DNA from: Candidatus Enterococcus ferrettii
Lineage (GTDB): Bacteria > Bacillota > Bacilli > Lactobacillales > Enterococcaceae
Length of the DNA stretch: 23,780 bases
Direction of reading: 5' to 3'
Assembly (NCBI RefSeq): GCF_017377655.1
Contig: NZ_JAFREL010000078.1
Location: 1-23,780, forward strand
In this document: positions 13,960 through 22,043 of the stretch, one piece after another
Layout of the letters: every line of letters begins with the position of its first letter
Position numbering within the stretch: position 1 is the stretch's first letter
Position numbers and translations under genes: made by a program
The notes under the pieces: model-generated
The model's input: the letters and a program-made list of their open reading frames with translations, nothing else
Told to the model about the DNA's origin: nothing
Database searches by the model: none

Positions 13960-14958
13960 ATGTCAAAATACAAAATTGCAATTGTCAACTCCAGTAGTTT
14001 CGGTCAAGTATTTCCAGAACATATCCAGCGTTTAGAAAGAATCGGACCCATCAAACATTTTACGGTGGATGGTGAAATCAAGGGTCGAGAACTAGCAGAA
14101 ACACTTCAGGGATACAACATTATTATTGCCAGTGTTACACCATTTTTTACACAAGAATTTTTTGATCATAAGGATGAACTTATTTTAATTACTCGACACG
14201 GAATAGGTTTTAATAATGTTGATATTGAAGCGGCTAAAAAGCACAATACGCTTGTAACAATAATCCCGGCACTAGTAGAAAGAGATGCGGTAGCTGAGAA
14301 TAACATCACTAATTTAATGGCGATTTTGCGACGAACGGTGGAAGCGCACCAACGGGTAACTGAGGATCATTGGGAAGATCGTGCTCAATTCGTTGGCCGG
14401 ACACTATTTAATAAAACAGTGGGTGTCATTGGTGTCGGAAATACTGGCAGTTGTGTTGTGGAAATTCTGCGAAATGGCTTCCGCTGTGAAGTACTGGCCT
14501 ATGATCCATACAAATCAGAGCTGGATATCCAAAGTCATGGAGCCAGAAAAGTTGAATTGGAGGAACTTCTTCAGTCTTCCGCTGTGATTTGCATATGTGC
14601 TAATTTAACAGAAAAAAATTATCATATGATTGGTGATAATGAAATTGCACAGATGAAGGAGCATGTGTATATCTCGAACAGTGCCCGCGGTGCATTAGTG
14701 GATGAGCAAGCAATTGTAAAAGGCTTGGAGATGGGCAAGATTGCCGGCTTTGCAACAGATGTATTAGAAGAAGAACCTGGTCGCAAGGACCACCCGTACT
14801 TGGCATTCGATAATGTAGTAATGACACCGCATACATCTGCTTACACGATGGAATGCTTAGAGGAAATGGGTAAAAAATGTGTTCGTGATGTAGAGGATGT
14901 GACTAAAGGCCAGCTGCCGGAACGAGCAGTACAGCCGGTGAGCAGCTATATCAAGTAG
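13960..14958 (+). CDS. D-isomer-specific 2-hydroxyacid dehydrogenase
   Basis: The 332-residue enzyme has the family's two-domain layout. The NAD-binding motif GVGNTG lies at 158-163, with Asp182 at the end of the next strand (AYDPYKS), indicating NAD(H). The catalytic residues are present: Arg243 in SARGALVDE, Glu272 in EEEPG and His291 in TPHTSAYT. The substrate loop RHGIGFNNVDIEA (79-91) is typical. The family reduces 2-keto acids. In this operon the likely substrate is 2-keto-(6-phospho)gluconate or a similar 2-keto hexonate, giving an aldonate that the preceding enzyme can use. That substrate is inferred; phosphoglycerate or lactate dehydrogenase roles are less likely from context. Confidence 0.87.
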   Translation: MSKYKIAIVNSSSFGQVFPEHIQRLERIGPIKHFTVDGEIKGRELAETLQGYNIIIASVTPFFTQEFFDHKDELILITRHGIGFNNVDIEAAKKHNTLVTIIPALVERDAVAENNITNLMAILRRTVEAHQRVTEDHWEDRAQFVGRTLFNKTVGVIGVGNTGSCVVEILRNGFRCEVLAYDPYKSELDIQSHGARKVELEELLQSSAVICICANLTEKNYHMIGDNEIAQMKEHVYISNSARGALVDEQAIVKGLEMGKIAGFATDVLEEEPGRKDHPYLAFDNVVMTPHTSAYTMECLEEMGKKCVRDVEDVTKGQLPERAVQPVSSYIK

Positions 14959-14975
14959 ACAGGGAGAAATTGACA

Positions 14976-16073
14976 ATGCTAGAAGGTTTGAAGGTAAAGG
15001 TAGGACCGCAGTTTTATCAGTATTGTACAGCTGCTTTTGAAAGGATTCCTGCCTTATTAGAAGAATATGCTGCCAAAAATGTATTGATTGTTTATGGGAC
15101 TATTTCTTGGGAAAAGGCGCGACCCAGATTATCTTTTTTAGAGGATGAACGGTACCGCTTTACCTACCATCAATACACGGGAGAATGCAGCTACTACGGG
15201 GCAGATTTAATTGGCGAAGTGGTGGAAAAGGACAACATCGATTTTATTATTGGTGTTGGCGGAGGAAAACTGACCGATTTAGTTGGTTACTCAGCTCATA
15301 AATTTAATGTAAATTTTGGAGTAATTCCTACGTTAGCCAGCAACTGTGCACCGTGGACACCGCTCTCAGTGATGTACAAGGAAAACGGAGAATCAGAAGG
15401 CAAGAGCGAACACTTTTTACGTCAGGCGGCCTTTCTGATTACAGAACCTGAATTAGTGATCGATTCGCCAGTTAATTATTTTATTGCTGGATTAGCTGAT
15501 ACCTTAGCTAAATGGTATGAATCAGAAGCAATTCTGGCACAGGATCATTTGAAAAATGAACCATTTTTACAAATGGCGGGCTATACGGCAAAGCTGTGCG
15601 AAGAAGCGATTACTAGAGATTCGGCCAAAGCCATTCAAGACATGAAGAATCAACGGTTATCAGATGAGTTTGTTCATTTGTCGGAGATTGTCTTTGGGGT
15701 TGCCGGATTAGTTGGCGGCTTGGGAGATAAATATGCTAGAAATGCTGCGGCTCATGCGATGCATGATGGGATGAGCAAATATATTCCTGACTGTCATCGG
15801 TACTTGCATGGTGAAAAAGTTGCCTATGGAATCTTTTTCCAGCTGGCTCTAGAAGGTAAATGGGCGACGATTGATCGTCTGATGCCATTTTATCAGGAAT
15901 TGAACTTGCCAACCTCATTGCATCAAATGGAAATTTATCCAGAGGATGAGGCAGTGATTGATCAGCTGGTTGAATTCATTGATTCCAAGGAAAAGGTTCA
16001 TCTGATTCCGATAACCATCACAAAAGAGAAATTAAAAGAAACGATCGAGATGTTAGAGCAATACTTAAATTAA
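14976..16073 (+). CDS. Iron-containing alcohol dehydrogenase, glycerol dehydrogenase-like
   Basis: The likely start is ATG 14976, 9 bases after AGGGAG; a TTG two codons earlier is poorly placed. The 365-residue protein carries the nucleotide motif GVGGGKLTD (93-101), a substrate loop ASNCAPWTPLSV (121-132) and metal ligands Asp175 (GLADTLAKW), His260 (AAAHAMHDG) and His278 (YLHGEKVAYG). The spacing matches GldA-type enzymes. The substrate loop differs from true glycerol dehydrogenases, and the operon handles sugar acids. A hydroxycarboxylate or keto-hexonate oxidoreductase is therefore more likely, perhaps a fructuronate/mannonate-type step replacing UxuB; that is inference. Confidence 0.85.
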   Translation: MLEGLKVKVGPQFYQYCTAAFERIPALLEEYAAKNVLIVYGTISWEKARPRLSFLEDERYRFTYHQYTGECSYYGADLIGEVVEKDNIDFIIGVGGGKLTDLVGYSAHKFNVNFGVIPTLASNCAPWTPLSVMYKENGESEGKSEHFLRQAAFLITEPELVIDSPVNYFIAGLADTLAKWYESEAILAQDHLKNEPFLQMAGYTAKLCEEAITRDSAKAIQDMKNQRLSDEFVHLSEIVFGVAGLVGGLGDKYARNAAAHAMHDGMSKYIPDCHRYLHGEKVAYGIFFQLALEGKWATIDRLMPFYQELNLPTSLHQMEIYPEDEAVIDQLVEFIDSKEKVHLIPITITKEKLKETIEMLEQYLN

Positions 16074-16095
16074 ACGAGCGTCAAAAGGAGGACAT

Positions 16096-16932
16096 ATGGA
16101 AACTTTAAGTGTAATGCAGAGTTTGTTAATCGCGTTATGGGTTGCGGCCGTTATGTCAAGATGGCTAGGAGGCGGGGCAACATTGACCCTGCGTTTCTCT
16201 CCATTAATGACAGGACTTTTTGTAGGGGTTGTCATGGGAAATGTTTCTCAGGCAATGATTGTTACCGCGGCACTTCAAATGATTTACATGGGGGTATTTT
16301 CACCTGGTGGATCAATGCCGGCAGAACCGTCAATTGCAGCAGCGATTGCCGTACCGGTGGCTTTATTAGGAAACTTGAAACCTGAAGCGGCAATTGCCGT
16401 AGCAGTACCAGTAGGACTTTTAGGTAGTTATCTTTATCAATTTAGATTCTTCATTAACACTTTCTTAGGGAAATACACAGATAAAGCGGTAGATGATTTG
16501 AACCCACGAGCAATTGCTCGTTCGGTCATCACTTATCCAACCATTGCGTCATTCTTGTTGTTTGTGCCATTAGTATTTGTGGCCTTATTCTTAGGTGCAC
16601 CAGTTATTGCAGATGTCATTACTGCTCTGGAAGGAACCGTAGTTATCCACGTATTGGAAGTAGTCGGTGGTGGATTAGCCGCAATCGGAATTGCAACCAC
16701 GGTTTATGTTATTGGTCGAAAAGATTACATGGTCTTCTTCTTCCTTGCGTACTTCATGAGTGTTGTCTTCAAATCATTGGAAATTACCATGGTTACTTAC
16801 GCTGTCTTCGGAGTAATTATTGCCTTGATCTTTGTACAGTCACAAAAAGGAAAACTAGTACAAGCATCAGATAGCGGATCAAGTGCACCAACCTCAATGG
16901 ATGATGACGATGATTACGATGACGGATTTTAA
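16096..16932 (+). CDS. PTS mannose/sorbose-family EIIC component
   Basis: The 278-residue polytopic membrane protein matches ManY/AgaC-type EIIC. It has SRWLGGGATLTLRFSPLMTG near the N-terminus and the conserved GGSMPAEPSIAAAIAVPVAL region, followed by several further hydrophobic helices. With EIID it forms the transport channel. The C-terminus ends in a very acidic tail (SMDDDDDYDDGF) after a Ser/Gly-rich linker. A similar acidic tail ends the EIIA protein of this operon. The ribosome site is AAAGGAGG, and it follows the dehydrogenase by 22 bases. The substrate is presumed to be an aldonate or keto-aldonate from the neighbouring genes. Confidence 0.94.
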   Translation: METLSVMQSLLIALWVAAVMSRWLGGGATLTLRFSPLMTGLFVGVVMGNVSQAMIVTAALQMIYMGVFSPGGSMPAEPSIAAAIAVPVALLGNLKPEAAIAVAVPVGLLGSYLYQFRFFINTFLGKYTDKAVDDLNPRAIARSVITYPTIASFLLFVPLVFVALFLGAPVIADVITALEGTVVIHVLEVVGGGLAAIGIATTVYVIGRKDYMVFFFLAYFMSVVFKSLEITMVTYAVFGVIIALIFVQSQKGKLVQASDSGSSAPTSMDDDDDYDDGF

Positions 16933-16953
16933 TCGATAAGGAGGGAAAAAATA

Positions 16954-17811
16954 ATGACAGAAGCAACTAAAACAAACAATCTGGCACCAGAAGAAATTAC
17001 TAAAAAAGATGTAACCAAAGCGTATCTTCGCTGGCACTTTGCCAATGAAATTCCGCATTCCTTTGAACGTTATTTGGCACCATCACTGCTCTATGCTATG
17101 ATGCCGATTTTAAGAAAATTATACAAAGATGATGAAACTTTAAAAGCCGCTTACAAACGGCAATTACTATTCTTTAATACTCAGTTAAGCTGGGGTGGTG
17201 GAGTTATCACTGGCTTGATGTCCTCAATGGAACAACAGCGGGCGGAAGAAGAGTATGAACAAAAAGAAATTATGATGCAAGATGACTTAATGTACAATAC
17301 TAAAGCTGGGCTGATGGGTGCTCTGGCAGGTATTGGGGATGCGATTGACTCAGGAACTGTTCAATACATCTTTATTGCGATTGCTGTTCCTTGGGCTCAA
17401 GAGGGTAGTCCATTAGGTGCTTTATTCCCATTCGTTTGTTTTGCTCTATACCAAGTGATTCTAGGGGTATTCTTTGCACAGCAAGCCTTCTCAATGGGAC
17501 GTAATGCAACTGGTTTAATGCAAAGCACAGGTGTCCAAACAGCGATTGAAACATTGTCCGTACTTGGTTTGTTCATGATGGGGATTCTAGCCGGAAACTA
17601 TGTCAAAGTGGCGTCAACCTTGAAATTCAGTCTGTCAGGTCGAGAATTCGTTGTGCAGGAAATACTAGATCAAATTGTTCCAGGAATCTTGCCTTTGGCA
17701 GTCGTGATGGGTGTCTATTGGTTCTATACTAAGAAAGGCTTGAAGGTTACCCAAGCACTGCTGTGGCTAACGGCTATTCTGATTGTATTAGCAGCTGTAG
17801 GAATTTTATAA
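16954..17811 (+). CDS. PTS mannose/sorbose-family EIID component
   Basis: The 285-residue protein matches ManZ-type EIID. It has a cytoplasmic N-terminal part (AYLRWHFANEIPHSFERY), the conserved FFNTQLSWGGGVITGL and GLMGALAGIGDAIDSGTVQY, and a hydrophobic C-terminal end. It pairs with EIIC as the membrane unit. The start has a strong AAGGAGGG site, and it lies 21 bases after EIIC and 23 before EIIB. Length and motifs are complete. Confidence 0.95.
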   Translation: MTEATKTNNLAPEEITKKDVTKAYLRWHFANEIPHSFERYLAPSLLYAMMPILRKLYKDDETLKAAYKRQLLFFNTQLSWGGGVITGLMSSMEQQRAEEEYEQKEIMMQDDLMYNTKAGLMGALAGIGDAIDSGTVQYIFIAIAVPWAQEGSPLGALFPFVCFALYQVILGVFFAQQAFSMGRNATGLMQSTGVQTAIETLSVLGLFMMGILAGNYVKVASTLKFSLSGREFVVQEILDQIVPGILPLAVVMGVYWFYTKKGLKVTQALLWLTAILIVLAAVGIL

Positions 17812-17834
17812 AACTTAAAAGGAAGTGATCTGTA

Positions 17835-18341
17835 ATGGGAGTAGTAAACTTAGCGCGTGTCGATGAGCGTTTGATTCATGGACAAGTAATGATGACCTTA
17901 TCACAAAAAAGCGGAGTAAACTCAATCTTTGTGGTGGATGAAGTAGTAGCTAAAGATAAATTTATGCGGGATCTATACAAGAGTGCTGGAAGTCGTACTG
18001 GTCAAAAGACCATTGTTATCACACCAGAAAAAGCGAAATTTTATTGGGATGAGTACAGTTTCAAGGATTATAATTGTATTCTGATTACTAAAACTGTCAG
18101 CGTGATCTACGATTTGGTTAAGCATGGTTTACCGATGAAGGAATTGAATATTGGTGGGATTGCTCAAAAAGATCCAGACAAAGATTTGCTTGTAACAAAA
18201 TCTGTTTATCTGAACAAAGAAGATGCAGCAAGGCTGAAAGAGTTACATGACGATTATGGTGTAGAAGGTATTTATTTCCAAGCAACACCATCAGCACCAA
18301 AATCATCATTGAAGGATGTATTGGGACAATTCGGTTTATAG
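17835..18341 (+). CDS. PTS mannose/sorbose-family EIIB component
   Basis: The 168-residue cytoplasmic protein has the phosphorylated His15 in the signature ARVDERLIHGQV. It matches ManX/AgaB-type EIIB along its length, including NIGGIAQKDPDKDLL and the C-terminal GIYFQATPSAPKSSLKDVL. It receives phosphate from the separate EIIA (19327-19776) and passes it to the sugar acid entering through EIIC/EIID. The hairpin just downstream separates it from the rest of the operon. Confidence 0.95.
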   Translation: MGVVNLARVDERLIHGQVMMTLSQKSGVNSIFVVDEVVAKDKFMRDLYKSAGSRTGQKTIVITPEKAKFYWDEYSFKDYNCILITKTVSVIYDLVKHGLPMKELNIGGIAQKDPDKDLLVTKSVYLNKEDAARLKELHDDYGVEGIYFQATPSAPKSSLKDVLGQFGL

Positions 18342-18348
18342 AACTGTT

Positions 18349-18390
18349 GAAAATTACCATCACGCAGCATCCGGTGGTAATTTTCTTTTA
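18349..18390 (+). terminator. Intra-operon hairpin after EIIB, partial terminator or processing site
   Basis: GAAAATTACCA (18349-18359) pairs perfectly with TGGTAATTTTC (18375-18385), and the inner bases can extend the stem with one mismatch. TTTTA follows. It begins 8 bases after the EIIB stop and lies in the largest gap within the operon, so it may reduce expression of the downstream genes. Confidence 0.65.
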
Positions 18391-18422
18391 AAGAAAGACC
18401 AAAATGTTGGGAAGTGAAGCCA

Positions 18423-19307
18423 GTGGAACAAAATGAGACCTTTAACGATTGGCTGTTTCGCTATCAATATGTATACCGTGTACGGCGTACGGCGAAGCAA
18501 AAACGTAGATTTATTACTGCATTGGTTACTGATATTGCAAAAATGCGGGAAGACATTCAGGTGATTGAATACAACCGTCATAAAAAATATGCTGCCAATA
18601 ATATTTACGTTGGGGATATTAAGCAGGCCGATCAGATCATTTGTACCTATTATGATACACCGCCTCAGCATTTTGGGCCTTATTATTTATTTGACCGTAA
18701 AAAACAAAGCAAAGGCACCACCACAAGCTTTATTCTAGTCAGTGCTTTGTTAACATTGCTGGCAGGTTTGCTATTCACATTGGCTTATATGCAAGTTGCT
18801 CCAAGTGCTTTTGATCTTTCCTCACCACTGACCATCCTCGTAGCGATTTGCTATGGAGCATATTTTATCTTTTTAAGTAAAATAGCCAAAGGATTGTCGA
18901 GTCGCCATACGTTGATTCGTAATACGTCATCTATTTTAGCTATCTTACAGTTGATAAACAGTGTCAAAAACAAAAAGATAGCTTTTGCCTTTATTGATGA
19001 AGGTGCTTATGGTGAAGTGGGATTAAATGTCCTTCAAGATTCCTGCAAAGCATCAGCGAAAATTTATTCTCTGGATGCAGTCGGTGCTCATACGGAGCTG
19101 CAGGTTAAGGGAAAAGGATTCTCTAGTGAGCGGCTGCAGCAAGCAGAGGTTCATCAGCATCCGAGTATAGGAAATATCACTTACCTGTTTGGGGCTAATG
19201 TTAATGAAACAACTGAAGGAACTCAGTATGTTTTGGATAAAACCGAGCTAAAGCAGAAGACTTTGAATAGAACAAATTTAACGAAAATCAGCAAGTTGTT
19301 CCAATAA
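18423..19307 (+). CDS. Membrane protein resembling a catalytically dead M28 metallopeptidase
   Basis: I take GTG 18423 as start because GGGAAG lies 8 bases upstream; GTG 18414 would add three residues. The 294-residue protein has two membrane segments (about 102-124 and 133-156) inserted in a soluble domain. That domain follows M28 aminopeptidase order: NNIYVGDIKQADQIICTYYD (59-78), then NTSS (167-170), KIAFAFIDEGAYGEVG (185-200) and IYSLDAVG (214-221). In active enzymes the first stretch has HYD, the second GxNDNxSG, the third a Glu-Glu pair, and the fourth LDMVG. Here the His is Tyr76, the second-motif Asp is absent, and the Glu pair is Gly-Ala; two Asp positions remain. Zinc binding is therefore unlikely. 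It lies between EIIB and EIIA genes of one PTS. Its role is unknown; a scaffold or sensor for the PTS is possible. Confidence 0.7.
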   Translation: MEQNETFNDWLFRYQYVYRVRRTAKQKRRFITALVTDIAKMREDIQVIEYNRHKKYAANNIYVGDIKQADQIICTYYDTPPQHFGPYYLFDRKKQSKGTTTSFILVSALLTLLAGLLFTLAYMQVAPSAFDLSSPLTILVAICYGAYFIFLSKIAKGLSSRHTLIRNTSSILAILQLINSVKNKKIAFAFIDEGAYGEVGLNVLQDSCKASAKIYSLDAVGAHTELQVKGKGFSSERLQQAEVHQHPSIGNITYLFGANVNETTEGTQYVLDKTELKQKTLNRTNLTKISKLFQ

Positions 19308-19326
19308 AGAATAGGAGGCTTTTTAC

Positions 19327-19776
19327 ATGTTAGGTATCGTCATAGCAACACATGGCAAATTAAGTGATGGACTAAAGGATTCGGCAGAGGTCATCATTGG
19401 TGCTACTAACAACATCGCTACTGTGAATTTGAATCAGGGAGATGATGTTCAAGCATTAGGAACAAAAATCAAAGAAGCCATTAATGAAGTCAACCAGGGA
19501 GAGGGCGTTATTGTACTTGTCGATTTAGTAAGCGCAAGTCCTTATAATCAATCTGTTTTAACAGTAAACGACCTGGAATCAGAGTTACAGGAAGCGGTAT
19601 ACATTGTTGGGGGTGTAAACTTGCCAATGCTGTTGGAAACGATCAATCATCAAATCTTGGGAACCCCTGTGGAGCAAGCTGCTCAAGCAGTAATTAGCCA
19701 AGGTTCAGACAGCTTAAGCATGTGGCATGTGTCAATGGTTGAAGTATCAGACGATGACGATGAGGACGATTTTTAA
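19327..19776 (+). CDS. PTS mannose/sorbose-family EIIA component
   Basis: The 149-residue protein has the phosphorylated His9 in the signature [20 protein letters not shown]. It also has the family's [16 protein letters not shown] region (SAS in place of the more usual GGSP). It transfers phosphate from HPr to EIIB. The C-terminus is an acidic tail, [11 protein letters not shown], similar to the tail of EIIC here. The ribosome site is ATAGGAGG. It is encoded apart from EIIB, unlike the fused ManX of enteric bacteria, with the M28-like gene in between. Confidence 0.93.
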   Translation: MLGIVIATHGKLSDGLKDSAEVIIGATNNIATVNLNQGDDVQALGTKIKEAINEVNQGEGVIVLVDLVSASPYNQSVLTVNDLESELQEAVYIVGGVNLPMLLETINHQILGTPVEQAAQAVISQGSDSLSMWHVSMVEVSDDDDEDDF

Positions 19777-19796
19777 GAAATGGGGGAAGGTCTATA

Positions 19797-20870
19797 ATGA
19801 AGTGGGGATTTAGATGGTATGGTGAGAAAGGTGATTCCATTCCATTAAACAATGTACGTCAAATTCCAGGAATGAACGGGATTGTCGGTACTTTATTGAA
19901 CAAACTGCCCGGAGATGTCTGGGAGGTTAATGAAATTCAAGAATTAAAGGAATCTATCGAGAAGGAAAATTTGGCGCTTTTAGGGATTGAAAGTGTTGCG
20001 ATTCACGACGCCATCAAAGCCGGAACAGCTGAACGGGACCAGTACATCGATAACTATATCCAGACCATTAAGAATTTATCGGCCTGCGATGTTCATATGA
20101 TTTGCTACAGCTTCAAACCAATCTTTGGCTGGGCTAAAACAACCTTGAACTATGAAAATGAGGATGGCAGCTATTCTTTGGTTTACGACCAGTCAGTCGT
20201 GGACAACATGGAACCAAGCGATATGTATAAGCTGATCCACAGCCAATCAAAAGGATTCAAGCTGCCTGGGTGGGAAGAAGAGCGGTTGAAAAAATTCAAC
20301 AGCCTGATGGCCACTTATGATGGTGTAACAGAAGAAAAATTATTTGAAAATTTAGAATATTTTCTAACCCGTATCATTCCAGTATGTGAGGAAATGGATG
20401 TCAAAATGGCGATCCATCCGGATGATCCACCTTGGGAAATCTTTGATCTGCCTCGGATTACTAAAAATCTGGAGGATCTGAAGAAAATTTTGAGTATCGT
20501 TGATTCTCCTTATAACGGCATTACATTTTGCACAGGGTCCCTCGGGGCTGATCCAGCTAACGATCTAGTTGAGATGGTTCGTGAAATCGGTCACAGAATT
20601 AATTTTGTTCACTTCCGGAATGTTGGCTTTATGGGAGAACGCAAGTTTAAGGAAACAGCTCATTTAAGCACAGAGGGTTCTCTAGATATGTATGCCATTA
20701 TGGAGGCCTTAGTTGATGCTGGTTTTGATGGACCAATCCGTCCGGACCATGGCCGAACAGTCTGGGGCGAGGTTGCAATGCCAGGCTATGGCTTGTATGA
20801 CCGGGCAATGGGAATCACCTATTTACAGGGTCTGCATGAAGCAGCAGTCAAGTCTAAGAAAGCAAACTAA
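19797..20870 (+). CDS. uxuA: Mannonate dehydratase family protein
   Basis: The 357-residue TIM-barrel enzyme matches UxuA. It has KWGFRWYG at the start, AIHPDDPPW with metal ligand His207, FCTGSLG with Cys245, VHFRNVGF with His272, and RPDHGR with Asp317/His318. These are the Mn2+ ligands and catalytic region of the family, all intact. UxuA converts D-mannonate to 2-keto-3-deoxygluconate (KDG). No KDG kinase gene is present, yet KDPG aldolase follows. Because the PTS delivers phosphorylated substrate, this enzyme may act on a 6-phosphohexonate to give KDPG directly; that is inference. Alternatively a kinase is encoded elsewhere. It starts 20 bases after EIIA behind GGGGGAAGG. Confidence 0.93.
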   Translation: MKWGFRWYGEKGDSIPLNNVRQIPGMNGIVGTLLNKLPGDVWEVNEIQELKESIEKENLALLGIESVAIHDAIKAGTAERDQYIDNYIQTIKNLSACDVHMICYSFKPIFGWAKTTLNYENEDGSYSLVYDQSVVDNMEPSDMYKLIHSQSKGFKLPGWEEERLKKFNSLMATYDGVTEEKLFENLEYFLTRIIPVCEEMDVKMAIHPDDPPWEIFDLPRITKNLEDLKKILSIVDSPYNGITFCTGSLGADPANDLVEMVREIGHRINFVHFRNVGFMGERKFKETAHLSTEGSLDMYAIMEALVDAGFDGPIRPDHGRTVWGEVAMPGYGLYDRAMGITYLQGLHEAAVKSKKAN

Positions 20871-20894
20871 TTTTACGGGAAAGTGAGATAAATT

Positions 20895-21536
20895 ATGTTA
20901 GCAAATATGAATCATCCGCTTTATCAACAGATGGCAGAAGTAAAATTGCTGCCGTTGTATACAGCAACAGATTTAAGCTGTCTGGATCGGTTAGAAGAAG
21001 TGCTGATAAAAAACGACGTTCGCTTTATCGAAGTTGCCTTTCGCAGCGACTTAGCCGCCGAAGCTATTAAGCAGCTGGCTGATTCAGGTGAATTGATTGT
21101 GGGAGCTGGTACGGTCAGATCCTTGGCGGAAGCCAAGCTGGCATTAGAAAATGGTGCGAAGTTTGTTGTTTCACCAGCGATTGTTCCAGAGGTGATTGAC
21201 TACTGTATCGAACGGGATGTACCAGTCTTTCCAGGGACTGCGACGCCTGGTGATATTCAACGAGCGATGGAATTTGGCATCAAAGTTGTGAAATTCTTCC
21301 CGGCAGATATTTATGGTGGATTGAAGGCAATCAAAGCATTGAGTGGACCGTTTTATGACGTGAAGTTTTTACCAACGGGTGGAATTAACCAAGAAAACTT
21401 CATGGAGTATCTTGAAAATGATCATATCATTGGGGTCGGCGGCTCATTCATCATTTCTGAAGCTCTTTTGAAAAAAGATGATGGAAAAAGTGCGGATGAG
21501 AACTTGCGTGAGTTGGTGGCGAAGATTAAAGGGTAA
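20895..21536 (+). CDS. eda: KDPG/KHG aldolase
   Basis: The 213-residue class I aldolase has catalytic Glu46 in FIEVAFRS, Arg50, the phosphate/substrate motif PGTATPGDI (113-121) and the Schiff-base Lys133 in VVKFFPAD. It cleaves 2-keto-3-deoxy-6-phosphogluconate to pyruvate and glyceraldehyde-3-phosphate; family members also accept KHG. The length fits the family. The ribosome site (GGGAAAGTGAG) is weak, and Met5 is an alternative start. It is the last gene of the operon, before a strong terminator, and completes the dehydratase branch. Confidence 0.94.
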   Translation: MLANMNHPLYQQMAEVKLLPLYTATDLSCLDRLEEVLIKNDVRFIEVAFRSDLAAEAIKQLADSGELIVGAGTVRSLAEAKLALENGAKFVVSPAIVPEVIDYCIERDVPVFPGTATPGDIQRAMEFGIKVVKFFPADIYGGLKAIKALSGPFYDVKFLPTGGINQENFMEYLENDHIIGVGGSFIISEALLKKDDGKSADENLRELVAKIKG

Positions 21537-21542
21537 CAGATT

Positions 21543-21574
21543 CACCGGAGATGTTGCACTCTCCGGTGTTTTTT
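21543..21574 (+). terminator. Terminator of the sugar-acid PTS operon
   Basis: CACCGGAGA (21543-21551) pairs perfectly with TCTCCGGTG (21560-21568) around TGTTGCAC, followed by six T. It begins 6 bases after the aldolase stop. Confidence 0.95.
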
Positions 21575-21661
21575 CATCTCCGCTTTTCGTCGGATAATTT
21601 TTTGTAAAGCTAAAGATTCTTCAGCGAATTGCCGAATCAATTAATTATTGATAGGAGTAAG

Positions 21662-21703
21662 AAAAAAGGACTCAATTTTCCGATTGTGGAAAAAGAATCC
21701 TTT
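21662..21703 (-). terminator. Terminator of the minus-strand Rpn locus
   Basis: On the minus strand, AAAGGATTC pairs with GAGTCCTTT (one G-U) and an inner TTTTCC/GGAAAA extends the stem around ACAATC. A T-run (complement of 21662-21667) follows. It lies about 60 bases past the stop of the small C-terminal ORF. Confidence 0.75.
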
Positions 21704-21764
21704 AAAAAGAGCTAAGTACTATTCGAACTTTTGGTCCGTTTAACTTGAAAGTTAGGTGAAGAGG

Positions 21765-21983
21765 CTACAGCAAATTATCCCGAATTTCTTCCGTTTCTTT
21801 AATGGTTAAGCCAGTACTCGCAGCAACTTGTTCTACCGAAAGCCCCATTTTTAGAAGATTCAAAGCGATCTCCACTGCCCTCATATCAGCTCCTTCTTCA
21901 ATTCCGCGTTCTTCAGCTTTCCTTACTGCGGTTGACATCACTGCATCATTAATCATCTTCGTCTTATTCATATCCACAATCAT
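21765..21983 (-). CDS. Small protein equal to the C-terminal domain of an Rpn-family nuclease
   Basis: The 72-residue ORF has its own ATG behind AAAGGA (minus strand, about 8 bases upstream). It contains RKAEERGIEEGADM, then ALNLLKMGLSVEQVAASTGL and a short helix. This is the variable C-terminal tail and helix-turn-helix-like end typical of Rpn/PDDEXK transposase-like proteins. It is the detached 3' end of the nuclease gene at 22121-22816. The frame is restored to the nuclease frame if the 104 bases between two 9-bp repeats are removed, though two stops would still intervene. In E. coli, Rpn genes are known to make a separate short C-terminal product from an internal start that inhibits the nuclease. 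This ORF could be such an inhibitor or simply debris. Confidence 0.6.
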   Translation of the reverse strand: MIVDMNKTKMINDAVMSTAVRKAEERGIEEGADMRAVEIALNLLKMGLSVEQVAASTGLTIKETEEIRDNLL

Positions 21984-22043
21984 TTTCTGTTCCTTTCTGA
22001 TTCGTTAATAAGGAATTCATTTTTCATAGGAAAAATGAGTTGA

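Noticed and set aside
18360..18671. Minus-strand ORF of about 100 codons opposite the M28-like gene
   Set aside because: It has no ribosome site or family resemblance, and the sense-strand frame carries clear M28-like motifs.
21802..22008. Plus-strand ORF opposite the small Rpn C-terminal ORF
   Set aside because: The minus-strand reading matches the Rpn tail; the plus-strand reading is a hydrophobic shadow without ribosome site.
22017..22038. TCATTTTTC-ATAG-GAAAAATGA hairpin as terminator of the Rpn nuclease ORF
   Set aside because: No T-run follows on either strand; it is more likely part of the decayed linker region.
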